Part shown: positions 54,872 to 64,000 of the stretch, one piece after another
Layout: every line of letters starts with the position of its first letter
Numbering within the stretch: the first letter of the stretch is position 1
NCBI GenBank assembly: GCA_001600635.1
Contig: BCKL01000001.1
Coordinates: 27,550-91,549 of the forward strand
From: Leucosporidium creatinivorum
Lineage: Eukaryota; Basidiomycota; Microbotryomycetes; Leucosporidiales; Leucosporidiaceae
Length of the DNA stretch: 64,000 nt
Reading direction: 5' to 3'
Made by a program: the position numbers and the translations under genes
Notes under the pieces: model-generated
What the model was told of the DNA's origin: nothing
Database searches by the model: none
Seen by the model: only the letters and a program-made list of their open reading frames with translations

Positions 54872-57124
54872 CTACTCGCCCTCCTTCTCCCCCGCCGGCT
54901 CCTCGTCCACCAAGGTCCCCGCCGCCTCTACCTCCCTCAAAGCCTCAGCCCTCGCCTCGGCCAACGCCTTCTTCTTCGCCTCGGCAGCGGCGAGGGCAGC
55001 CACCTTCTGCTCAGCTTCAGCAGCGAGTGCAGCTGCTGCTTGAGCCTCGCGGAAGCCTTCGGGGACGGGGTTAATCTGATTGGGGATGCCGATGAGGGAG
55101 CAGAAGGCCTCGGTTTGAGGGTTGGTGTACCAAGAGACTGGAGAGAGAAATCGTCAGCTTGAGGTCGAGAAGAGAGAGAGCCGTAGCGACTTACGAGGTC
55201 CATCCTGCTTTCCCTGCTCAGTCATCGGCGCCGTCCTCACAAACTTCTGCACCTCGTTGACCTCGACCATTCCATCGCCGTTCTTCCCAACATTCTTCTT
55301 GATCCACTTGAGCGACTCGCCGATGCGCTTGTCGAAGGAAGCGACCGGCGGGAACTCCTTCTGGCGGTACTCGAGCGAGAGGTACGGCGCGAAGGTCTTG
55401 ACGATGGCGAGCCAGTGAGGGTCGAAGAAGAGGGTGGGAGTTGCCCTGGTGGGAGGAGCGGGGGAGGAGGTGGTGTCGGCGTTGGCGGAAGGTGTAGGTG
55501 CGGAGGGAGGTGAGCGTTCGAAGCCCGCTGGAGTAGGGACGTCGACGATCTGCGAAGGATGAAGGTCAGCATGGACTCGACTTATCAAAGGGTGATACTA
55601 CGCACCTGCATGAAGTCCTTGCCGAAAGCGGGCTTGCTGAGGGCGAGGAACCTCGTCGTCTTCTCCTGCGGCGCCGACTTGGCCTCGACAGCCGGTGGCG
55701 CCATCTCGACATCCTTGCCCTTGCCCTTGCCCTTGTCCTCTTTCCTTCCCAAAAGCGCCGCGCTGACCTCCTCGTCCTCCTCATCGTCGTCCATCTCAAC
55801 GTCAATCTCGTCCGGGTTGGTCTCCTTTTCATGGCCGCAACCATCCTTGCATCCCTTCTCCTCGCTCACGATCCCTTGACCTGCCAGCTCGTCGTCCTCG
55901 TCGTCATCCAGCAGGATCTCGTCGGGGTTGGTCGTAGGCGCAGGCGTCGTCGCGACTGTGGGAGGCTCGTCGTCGTCCTCATCGACAAGCATGATCTCGT
56001 CGGGGTTCTCGAGGGGGCGCGGTGGTGGTGCGAATTGTGGAGGTCCTCCTCGGCGATTGCGGACGACAGTAGGCTTGCCCGAGTGGTGGAAGAGGGCGGC
56101 GAACTTGACGTGCATGTGCGCCGAGAACCAGAATGTGGGTTGGAGGGTAGTGAGGAGGGCGTGGAGGGGAGGGGAGCCGAGGCAGTTCTTATCGATCTGT
56201 GGTTGAGGCGAGAGGTAAGGTTAGCGAAGAAGAGAGAGTCGGGCGAGCGCAACGACGAACATCCTCCTTGAAGAACGGCTTCTCGCGGATCAGAGCTCCA
56301 ATATCGCCGTGCTGCTCGATACCGAGTGGCCAGTCGTGCGAAAGGAAGATGTCCATCGGTGCGCCGCGAGACTTGAGCTGTGGACGAGAGCTGCCGAGGT
56401 CAGCTGGGCTCGGCCTGGGAAATCAAAACGACGACCTCACCTGCAGCAGCCTAGCGACGTCGTACTGACGGATGTGGTAGACGGAACGGATGGTACGATC
56501 GTCGTAGGGGACCTTCTCGAAGTGACCTGTAATGCCAACGAGATCAGCGACGCCGGGCCGAACGACGGGGGAGATTGCTCACCCTTGGTAAAGTCGGGCT
56601 GCTTGAAGATACCGCTAGCACCGCCTATCCTGAGCCATCCATCAACAAGAAGACATCCAGCGAATCCGAGGAAGTAGACGTTGGGCGCGAGCCATCCGCC
56701 GTGGTAGCTGTGGGCGAAGGGGAAGGTCAGCGACGGGCAACGAAGAGACAGACCTGGCGGGGACTCACTTCTCCCATAGATAGCCTGTACTCTCGTGGTT
56801 GCCTCCGATGACAATGGTGAGGAAGGGAGCCTTCTTGCGCTCGGCGTAGTAATCGTGAAATTGGCCCAGCTCTCGGTACTTGGGAGGGCAAGCCATCATC
56901 TGGAGGTCGGACGTGTTGCGCATGGCCTGTTGGGTAGTACCCGAGTGGTCAGCAACGCCCTACAACGCACCCGAACAGCGAGCGCTCACCTGGAAGTCTC
57001 CGCAGCAAATCATCAAGTCCACGCCGGGCTCCTTCTTGCTCCGAGCTTCAAGATCACAGCGTTCCGCCGAGGCATAGATGTCGGACAAGCTCCCGTGAGA
57101 GCATCCTACTACAGCGATCCGCAT
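54872..57124 (-). CDS. DBR1: RNA lariat debranching enzyme DBR1
   Basis: ATG at 57124 opens [20 protein letters not shown]. Metallophosphoesterase motifs are in order: [44 protein letters not shown], and [12 protein letters not shown], followed by TRFLALSKP, all as in yeast Dbr1. The enzyme cuts the 2'-5' bond of excised intron lariats in the nucleus. The usual C-terminal domain ([16 protein letters not shown]) comes after a long acidic insert in which NPDEI is repeated three times ([42 protein letters not shown]). A coiled Ala/Glu-rich tail ends the protein at 54872. Longer than the 405-residue yeast enzyme because of the insert and tail. Confidence 0.92.
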
Positions 57125-57839
57125 TGAGAGGTGGAGAGGGAGGGGAGCGTCCTGCGCGTTGAAAGAGAGTGTGAGCCGGACGTGTAGGCTTACAGAGAGC
57201 AGCGGGTACTTACTGGTAGAGTGTAGATGTAGTGCTAGTGATCGTAGGATCCAGCAGCGAAGTCGAAGCGAGCGAAACGAGTCGAGAGAGGGTGAGCGAG
57301 TTGTGCAGCTGCTTCAGGTGTAGAGGGCGCTGAGTACTCGGCAGAGAGTGCTACAGGTGATTTGTAGCGAGTTTGATGACGTGCAGAAGAGCTGTAGAAA
57401 GACGAGCGAGATGTAAGAGCAAGAGCGAGCTGGGCGGACGTTTCTCACATAAGACGAGCGTCCGTCTGACTCGGATCAACGTACAAAAGGCTGCCGAGTC
57501 ACTGTAGTATCGAGTCAGCCTGTAATGACTCGCTTCGCTGCTTTTTGACTCGCTTTGGTGAGAGATGAGCGCCTCTGCCTTCGCCCGCGCCGAGCATGGT
57601 CTCGAGCTGGCTTCGGCTTTGAATGGCTGAAGAGCAAGTACGGGTCTCGTGACAGGGTCCACATAACTCTTCACTATCCCTATCGGTCGCCGGGGGTGAA
57701 GCAGTAGCTGTTTCGGCGGCGAACAAGCGGCGCCGAGCTCCTGCGCCGAGGCCAGAGAGTCCCGTCGAATCGCCCACAGCCGAAGCGATAAGCGGTGATA
57801 ATTCAGCTACTTTTACGAACCTGCACACCCAGTTGCCTA
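57125..57839. promoter_or_regulatory. Upstream region of DBR1
   Basis: About 715 bases between the DBR1 start and the SMP-30 gene stop, both on the minus strand. Open frames on the minus strand carry no domain. Contains the DBR1 promoter. Confidence 0.4.
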
Positions 57840-59349
57840 CTACATCTTGACCCCCCTCAGCGCTCCAACTCCCTCAATCTTTGCCGCCCACACGCTCGTC
57901 TCCGAAAGCAAGAACAGCACACCATCAGGACCGAAGACGAGGTTGGCGCATCCTCCCTGCTGCCCTTCACTGTCGCGAAGGAGGATCTTGCCGAGCAAGA
58001 TGCCCTCGGGAGAGTAAATGTCGACCCCCTCGAAGGTGCCGGTGTAGACGTTGCCGTTCGTATCGCATTTGATCCCGTCTGGTGCGCCACAGGAGGTGAA
58101 AGCGAAGACTCGTTTGTTGTGTAGTTGGGGTGCTTCGGTGCCGACGATGTCGTAGGCGTAGCTGTGGAGGATGGTGATCAGCTCGGTGCTCGACGGTTGG
58201 CTCGGTGCGAGTCCTGCGAGTCCCTCGGAGCCTGAAGCGACAGGTAAACACGCACATGGTACCCGCACGAGTAGGATCCATCGATCCATCGCCATGAATG
58301 AAGTCGGTATCGGTCACGTAGCATGTTTTGCCATCGGGCGAGCAGACGATTCCATTTGGCTTCTTGAGGTCGTCGGCCACCATATTGAGCACACCAGTCT
58401 CGGGCATGAGCCTCCAGACTCCATTTGGTAGCTGTGAGGGTCCCTTGAAGCCTTGTGCGAGTCCGTAGTCCGGGTCGGTGAAGAACATGGCGCCGGTGGG
58501 GGAGTGGCAGCAGACGTCGTTGAGGGCGTTGAACTTGCGGCCGTGGAAGTTGTTGACGATGGGTGTTGCAGAGAAGTGGCCATCGTTTTCTCGGCACTGT
58601 AAGCAAGGGTGAAGGTCCGTCAGAGACGCGGATGGGGCAAGGACAGCACCGAGCCGAACTCCGAAGGGTGAGCAAATCTGAGCTTACAAGCATGAGAGAC
58701 CCAGCGACTGGCTCTTTCCCAGCAGGCAAGCGCAAAGCTTGTCCCTGCGAGCACCAGAGGATATCGTTGCCGTCTACCGAGGCAGTCGCGCCGTTCGCCA
58801 TCACGACGAGCTGAGCGAGCTCGTCCAGGTCCTCGTACTCGACTCCCTCGGAGACAAGCACGCCAGCGTTGTTCTCCTGTGATGGTACTAACTGTCAGCG
58901 ATGTACGAAGATTGCATCTGAGCAACTGCAACCGCTCACCGAAGGTCGGAGGTTCGCTTCGGCTCCAGCGCCAAAGTCGTCGCCGAGTCTGAGCCGGCAG
59001 ATCTGGATGTGCAGCGAGTTGTCCTCTTGCTCAAGGATGTTCGACGTGATGTACAGGTCGCCCTTTCCCGTCTCGCTGCGGACCCACACGCCCGCTTCGT
59101 GGAAGAGCGAGATCCCGCTGCCTGTAGAACAGTGAGATGGTGAGCGTGAGATACAGCAGAGCAGGACAGCGATCACTCACCCCCTACGTCTTTCTCCGTG
59201 CTGGCGATCAGCTTCAACTTGGGCTCTGCTCCAAAGACGGCGCTCCCTCCTGGGTGGAGCTGCAGGAACGGTCCCGCTGCAGCTGAGTGAGCCGATTGGG
59301 CAGCTGGGCGACCTAGTTTACTAGTAGGAAGTACAAGCGATGCGACCAT
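57840..59349 (-). CDS. SMP-30/gluconolactonase-family lactonase
   Basis: MVASLVLPTSKLGRPAAQSA starts at 59349; the end is KIEGVGALRGVKM at 57840. The six-bladed propeller motifs are visible: the Glu-containing EGVEYEDLDEL early strand, FHGRKFNALNDVCCHSPTGA (metal-binding Asn), FFTDPDYGLAQGF, LKKPNGIVCSPDGKTCYVTD, GAPDGIKCDTNGNVYTGTFE and GVDIYSPEGILLGK. Enzymes of this family hydrolyse sugar lactones with a bound divalent metal. There is no clear signal peptide, so the protein is probably intracellular. Its start is only 124 bases from the divergent start of the tungstate-binding-like gene. Confidence 0.88.
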
Positions 59350-59473
59350 GGTGCTGTAGCGAAGCGAACGAAACGGTACGAAGGCAAGGAGCTGCCGAGC
59401 GGCAAGGCCGCCTCGACCTCCGCCTGACCGCCAAAGTCTGCTCGCTGTTCTGTCTCTTCCCACAGGCTTCGAA
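59350..59473. promoter_or_regulatory. Short shared divergent promoter, SMP-30 and TupA-like genes
   Basis: Only 124 bases separate two outward-facing ATGs, so these genes almost certainly share control elements. No specific site recognised. Confidence 0.55.
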
Positions 59474-60593
59474 ATGACTCGGTAGGTTACATGGAAGCTA
59501 GCACTCGCAGAGCTGACGCCCTTCTGCAGAACTACAGCTCTCGTGACCCACGGCCTGGTTGCATCTCAGCCCTCCGAGATTTACGGACGGGAAGGAGGAC
59601 CAATCGCTTTCAGGCTCGGCAACGGCGGAGCAGGTGAGTTAGATAGCCGCGCTCTACGATCCCTGCTCACACAGCTCTTACAGGCCCCACGGGACTCCTC
59701 AAGGTCCTCAGCGAGAACTTCCTCGACGAGCATGCTCCCGGCCATTCTGTACCCTGGATCTGCAACCATTCTCGAGGCACTCAAATCGCGCTCTTCCAAG
59801 ACCATGTCGACGTGATCCTGGTGTACGAGCGGGATCAAGAGAAGCTCTCGGCGGACGAGGGATGGGCGCAGGAGATAGGAATCGCTTTCCATGACCATTT
59901 TGTGGTCGTCGGGTGAGTCTGTACATCTCTCCTACTAGTCTAGTACTCATACCTCCTCCTCGCAGACCGCTGAGCAACCCTGCGGGCGTCAAGCTGGGTG
60001 ATTCGCCCGAAGTCACCTTCAAGAAGATCGCCGAGGCTGGCGCTCCCTTCCACTCTCGAGCAGACGGCTCAGCTACAATGGTCAAGGAGAGGCACATCTG
60101 GTCACAGCTCAACCTCTCTCCATGGACGACTACACCATCATGGTACACTCAGACGACTCTCACTCCAGCCGAAGCGCTCGTCAAGGCCGACTCTGCGGGG
60201 GCTTACCTACTCTCCGACCGCTCCACGCTCTTACGACAAACTCAGCTGCGCACCATTAGCTCTTGCACTGTCTTCTACGAGCCGTCAAGCACCACCGACT
60301 TCCTCATGAACAGCTGTGCGGCCATGGTGTCGGATCGGCCTTCGGAGATGGCCATGCGCTTCGCTCGCTGGCTTCTCTCGACAAAGGCTCAGTCTATGTA
60401 AGCTCACGCGCGCAGATCCCCCCCAATTCCCTCGCTGACCTTCTCCTTCGCCTGCAGTGTCGCAGGGTATGGTCGCGCTCAAGTTGGACTTCCATTCTTC
60501 GCCGCCGTCGAGGCGGGCTACGCGCAGTCTACTCTACTAGGAGGCTTTCCGTTGGACGGGAAGTGGAGGTCAGCATCTCAAGCGCGACTGTAG
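59474..60593 (+). CDS. TupA-like periplasmic-binding-protein-fold protein (tungstate/molybdate type)
   Basis: ATG at 59474 sits in an 8-base first exon (ATGACTCG), joined by a 48-base intron with GCTGACG branch site to TTALVTHGLVASQPSEIYG. The body matches the bacterial tungstate-binding protein family: LGNGGAGPTGLLKVLSENFL, HVDVILVYERDQEK, HDHFVVVGP, FKKIAEAGAPFHSRADGSAT and ERHIWSQLNL, ending in GYGRAQVGLPFFAA. In bacteria such proteins feed an ABC importer. No signal peptide is seen and no ABC partner lies nearby, so its role here is open: anion sensing, storage or a recruited enzyme. A bacterial origin by transfer is plausible, but it now has introns. Confidence 0.78.
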
Positions 60594-60833
60594 CGGAGTA
60601 GTCTGTGGCTGTTGGGCTGTGAGGTTAGTCCTTTCTACTGAGCTCGGCGATCGACGCTTCGCTCAATAGGCTCCAGAGCTCACTCGCTGTTTTGTCTGCC
60701 TCTTACACAGCGTTCAATCTGTGTAGCTCGGTCCAGCTGTCTCGTGTACCTACCTGTCGCTACCATCGCCCGCTATCACTCGCTGAGACTGCTCGGCGAA
60801 GACCTCCTCGAACACCACCGCCATCTGCTTCAA
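60594..60833. other. Convergent 3' region
   Basis: About 240 bases between the ends of the TupA-like and BTB-like genes. Nothing recognised. Confidence 0.4.
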
Positions 60834-62013
60834 CTAAGCTCCCACCAAAGTGCCTGACAACCCTTTCATACTACTGAGGAGAGCGTTGAACGTCGCTTTC
60901 GCTTCCTCCAAGCTCTTCTTCTGCCTCTCATCTGCCGCCCTCGCGAGCGAGCTCAACTCGGCGCGAGCCCTCTTGACGAAAAGCTCGAGCTTGGAGACCG
61001 AGTTGTAGCTGCGAGACTCTTCCCAGAGCTTCCAGATGGTGCCGACGAGGGTGCAGTCGCAGAGCTGGGAGGGAGAGAGGGGGGCGTGGCTGGAGACGAA
61101 GGAGGAGAGATGCTGGCCGAGGCGAGTGCGGAGGAGTTGGGCGCGCTCTTGGTGCTGGTGGAGGAGCAGAATCTACTCGGGGAGGAAGTGAGTAGTTGTC
61201 ATTCAATGATTCCGACAGAGCCCACAGGCCCACAGGCGAAACTCGTCTCGAAGCAGAAAGGCCGAGCTGGACTTACGAGCTTCGGCTGAACCTCGACCGG
61301 AAAGTGAGCCCCGATGTGGTTGATCCAGCGCAGCAGATCCTCGGTAGCAGGCTCCTCGTCTAGCAAACGCTTCGTCGCGACCACCTTGAGATCGGGGAAA
61401 CCGCACTCCGAGGCGAAGACCGCCGCCTCGAGATCATGCTCGGCGATGGGAGTCGACTCGGTCTTGAGCCGTACGCTGTGGGTGAGCAGCAGGATGTTAG
61501 CGGGGGTTTTAAACGCTATTTAGCTGCTGCTACGTACTTGAAAGTGACCTTAATGGCCCCCAGAGCCCGAACGACCTGCAACCGAGAGCTGCTCAGCGCC
61601 GTTTTGGCGCCAGTTTACTTCAGCCGTAAAGAGGCGGCTCACCTGGTACTTATGAGCAGCACGAATGACGTCCCACTTGTCGGAGCCGAATTCGAAGCCA
61701 GGCATGAGGAAAGGGTAGCAGTAGCGAGGAGCGTTTCGACGACCTCCTTCGACTCGGCGAGGTAGATGCGAGGCTTCTGATCCTCTGCAAAGAGCTGTCC
61801 GTCTTCGAAAGCGTGCTTGAGGATAGCTGAGCTCGACTCGAGCATCCGTCGCTCGACGGCAAAGTGTACAGCGCTACAAAGGAAGCGATCAGAGTCAGCT
61901 CGGCTCAAAGCGAGACGGAGAAAAGCTACAGACTCGGCAGAGACGAGCACGAGATCGCTTGTAGCGTTGGGAGTGAAGTTGAGGCTGTAGTTGATCTCGC
62001 CGTTGGTCGTCAT
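60834..62013 (-). CDS. BTB/POZ-like domain protein
   Basis: ATG at 62013 gives MTTNGEINYSLNFTPNATSD and then LVLVSADAVHFAVERRMLES across an intron, the hallmark BTB pattern (D-G/A-V-x-F-x-V-x-R-x-x-L-x-x-x-S). The strands and helices that follow (IYLAESKEVVETLLA, then SVRLKTESTPIAEHDLEAAV and FPDLKVVATKRLLDE) complete the fold, and the C-terminal part is a charged helix (ARAADERQKKSLEEAKATFN) ending in GTLVGA. BTB proteins commonly dimerise or join Cullin-3 ligases; fungi have many uncharacterised ones. Exon edges in the middle (61550-61640 and 61180-61270) are approximate. Confidence 0.7.
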
Positions 62014-63275
62014 TGTGAGCTCGAGATGAAGCAAGAGGGAGTCAGAGGTCGCTCGCTTCGCACGGCTCCTCATCTCTCGCCCGAATTGCTCGCTCCTCTG
62101 CTCGTTTCGCGGCTGCTTGAGGACCGCTATCAGCTAGGTAGGGCTTTATACACTGCTCTCGGCGTCTGCTGCTCGCCTGTACCTCGTCAAGACCTGGCTG
62201 GAGTGGGCGCCTGAGATCTCGATCTGTAGACGTTCGCCGAGCAGCAAGTGCAGAGCCGAGGCCTGCGAACAACGTGCAAGGCTGTTTGGGCCCCATCAGC
62301 ACGTCAGAGCTGCATGCCTTGCTAGCGTGTGGAAGCTTCCTACGAGGCGCGAAGGAGGCTGCCTGAGCTTGACAAGCGCGTTTGTAGCTCCCTGCTGCCA
62401 CGCCGAAGCTCGAGCGTGATTCTCTCCGCCGATACAGATCTGCAGAACTCCCTTGCTGCACGAGATGCACGAGACAGCTGTTATCCCCATTCGGCGCAGG
62501 TTCAAGGACTTCGCTGAACACCTCTATCCCCACCTTCCCCTCTCGCTTGTTTCTGCAGGCAGACAGAAGCGGGAGTGCACGCGCCAGCGTCAAACTCCCC
62601 TGCTCGGCGCTGATCTTGCTAGTCAATGTCTCAGCGCAGAGAACAGATCACCCGTTTTTCGGGAGCGGCTGCGCTTCATCTCCCTTCATTCGCTTCATCA
62701 ACCCAAGCTCGGTCGAAGAAAGGTGGCTCGTTGAACGGCTCAACTACTTCGCCTGCAGCTTCTAGTACACCCCGCTCTGCTCGCTGCAGCTGTGGCAAAG
62801 AGCGAGGCGTCCGGCGACGGCAATGGGCGATGTTACAGCTCCGATTGTCGAGTGCTAGCGTCTAGCTCTGTAGTCCAAGTGCGCAGGACCGAGGTCAAGC
62901 AGAGCCAGCGGGGTTTATTCGAGCTCTCGTTGACCTCCCACGACCTGGGTGCAGCTACGAAAGAGGCGCTCTCGCAGCCAGCGCCGAGGGGGAACCTCCT
63001 CGTCGGGACCGGCTCGCTTCGGCTCCTTGCCTCATGCATCATGCTTCAACATGGAACTTGTTTCCAGAACGCTATCTACTGTTCCAGGCGAGAAATTGAA
63101 CTTGGCCAGCAGCTCCAGGAACGCCGAATTCGGCAAGGAGGGCTCGTACCCACTTTCGCTGGCCTCGACGGGCTTTCCCACATCTCGCTTCTTTCAGCCT
63201 CCTCCTCTGTCTTCTTCCTACCACCACACTCTTCTCGCTACCTCTATCTTCTTCGTCGCTCCTTTGTTTGCAGCC
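62014..63275. other. Divergent region between BTB-like and RGS genes
   Basis: About 1.26 kb with overlapping short frames on both strands and no recognisable domain. The last 120 bases are strongly pyrimidine-rich and end tttgtttgcag-ccATG, so the RGS gene may have a leader intron with its acceptor just before the start codon. Confidence 0.45.
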
Positions 63276-64000
63276 ATGTCGACTCTCGCTCCTCCTCAGC
63301 AGCCCCAGAAGCTTCGCAAGATCCAGCCTCAGCCTGCTGGTCTGCGTCCCAAGAAGGGCCACCCTTTCCCCGTGTGGAACCTCATCAAGGTGCCCATTCG
63401 TGTCCTTAGCCCTCCCAAGGCTACTGGCATGGTCGGCTCGGTCAGGTCGTTCAAGTCGACCCCCTTGACCGACGTTCGCCTCGCCGACGTTATCGCCAAC
63501 AAGCACTTGTCGCCACTTTCGCTCAAGGACTTCGAGGTGAGTTGCATGCTTTCACTCCCTCTGCTTCCTCTTTCCTTCCTTCCGTCTCCCACGCCATGGC
63601 CGTCGCTGCCTCCTGCTTTTCATTGAGCGCTTAATTAACCAGCTTCTCCTTCATCTCGCGCGTGCGCAGGGCTACCTCGTCTTCAGGGAGTACTCGGCAG
63701 AGTCGCTCTACTTCATTCTCTGGCTCAACGAGTACGAGAAGGAGTACACCGCCTGGGCCAACGACCCTTCCGTCGAGCACCCCGCTCAAGCTAGCAACGC
63801 CAACACGGACCCTACCGCCTACCGCACCACCTCCCACTTGCCCGACTACCTCAGCGAGTCGCTCCGTCGTGGCCTCGACGTCTTCTTCACCCCCGATGGA
63901 CCGCTCGAGCTCAACCTCCCCCACACTACCCGCGACAAGGTCCTGGTCGAGGCTGGAAACTCGGGAAACCCCACCGACTTCGCCGAGGCTCGCGACATCA
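63276..64000 (+). CDS. RGS-domain protein, 5' part only
   Basis: ATG at 63276 opens MSTLAPPQQPQKLRKIQPQP, continues through PVWNLIKVPIRVLSPPKA and SLKDFE, and after an intron (about 63537-63669) reads GYLVFREYSAESLYFILWLN, the start of an RGS domain as in fungal RGS/Rax1-type proteins. RGS domains speed GTP hydrolysis by G-alpha or act as membrane scaffolds. The gene runs off the right edge of the window, so the number of membrane segments, which would tell Rax1-like from other RGS proteins, cannot be judged. Confidence 0.7.

Overview
This is eukaryotic nuclear DNA from a fungus, most likely a basidiomycete and perhaps a Pucciniomycotina/Microbotryomycetes-type yeast (inference). It is GC-rich. 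Most genes are cut by several GT-AG introns of about 45-100 bases with a CTGAC/CTAAC branch site. About 26 protein genes are packed on both strands. I saw no rRNA, tRNA, CRISPR or recognisable autonomous transposon. Exon joins were worked out by eye, so edges may be off by a base or two.

Layout. 1-2.0 kb: no gene; starts with a 95-base copy of part of the HDAC gene at 8.8 kb. 2.0-5.4 kb: divergent F-box/LRR-like pair (A, B) around a dispersed repeat. 5.6-10.1 kb: two-domain fasciclin (FAS1) protein and HOS2/HDAC3-type histone deacetylase. 10.5-17.1 kb: possible small protein, zinc alcohol dehydrogenase, bleomycin hydrolase (copy 1), COX17. 17.6-25.0 kb: secreted DUF1996 plus three WSC domains; NatC subunit NAA35/MAK10. 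25.7-30.0 kb: F-box-like E and bleomycin hydrolase copy 2. 30.2-34.6 kb: CNNM/MAM3 protein and bZIP factor. 35.2-44.6 kb: sugar-type MFS transporter, cyclase-family hydrolase, SnoaL-like protein, short-chain dehydrogenase and phytanoyl-CoA-dioxygenase-like enzyme, which look like a small catabolic or secondary-metabolism cluster. 45-51.2 kb: PER1/PGAP3, JMJD4-like JmjC protein, Zn2Cys6 factor. 51.3-54.6 kb: second divergent F-box pair (C, D) around a second copy of the repeat. 54.9-64 kb: DBR1, SMP-30 lactonase divergent from a tungstate-binding-like protein, BTB-like protein, and the start of an RGS-domain gene.

The most unusual signals are these. Five diverged F-box/LRR paralogs (A-E) lie in the window, and three (A, C, E) have a single in-frame stop in the middle LRR region while the frame stays open on both sides; in A and E the stop sits inside a GT-AG segment of 54 or 60 bases, which splicing could remove without changing frame. 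A dispersed repeat occurs three times, twice between the divergent F-box genes. The PER1 start codon is split by a frame-neutral 66-base intron. The dioxygenase needs an 8-base microexon. Many introns share an extended branch context, GCCGAG-CTGAC.
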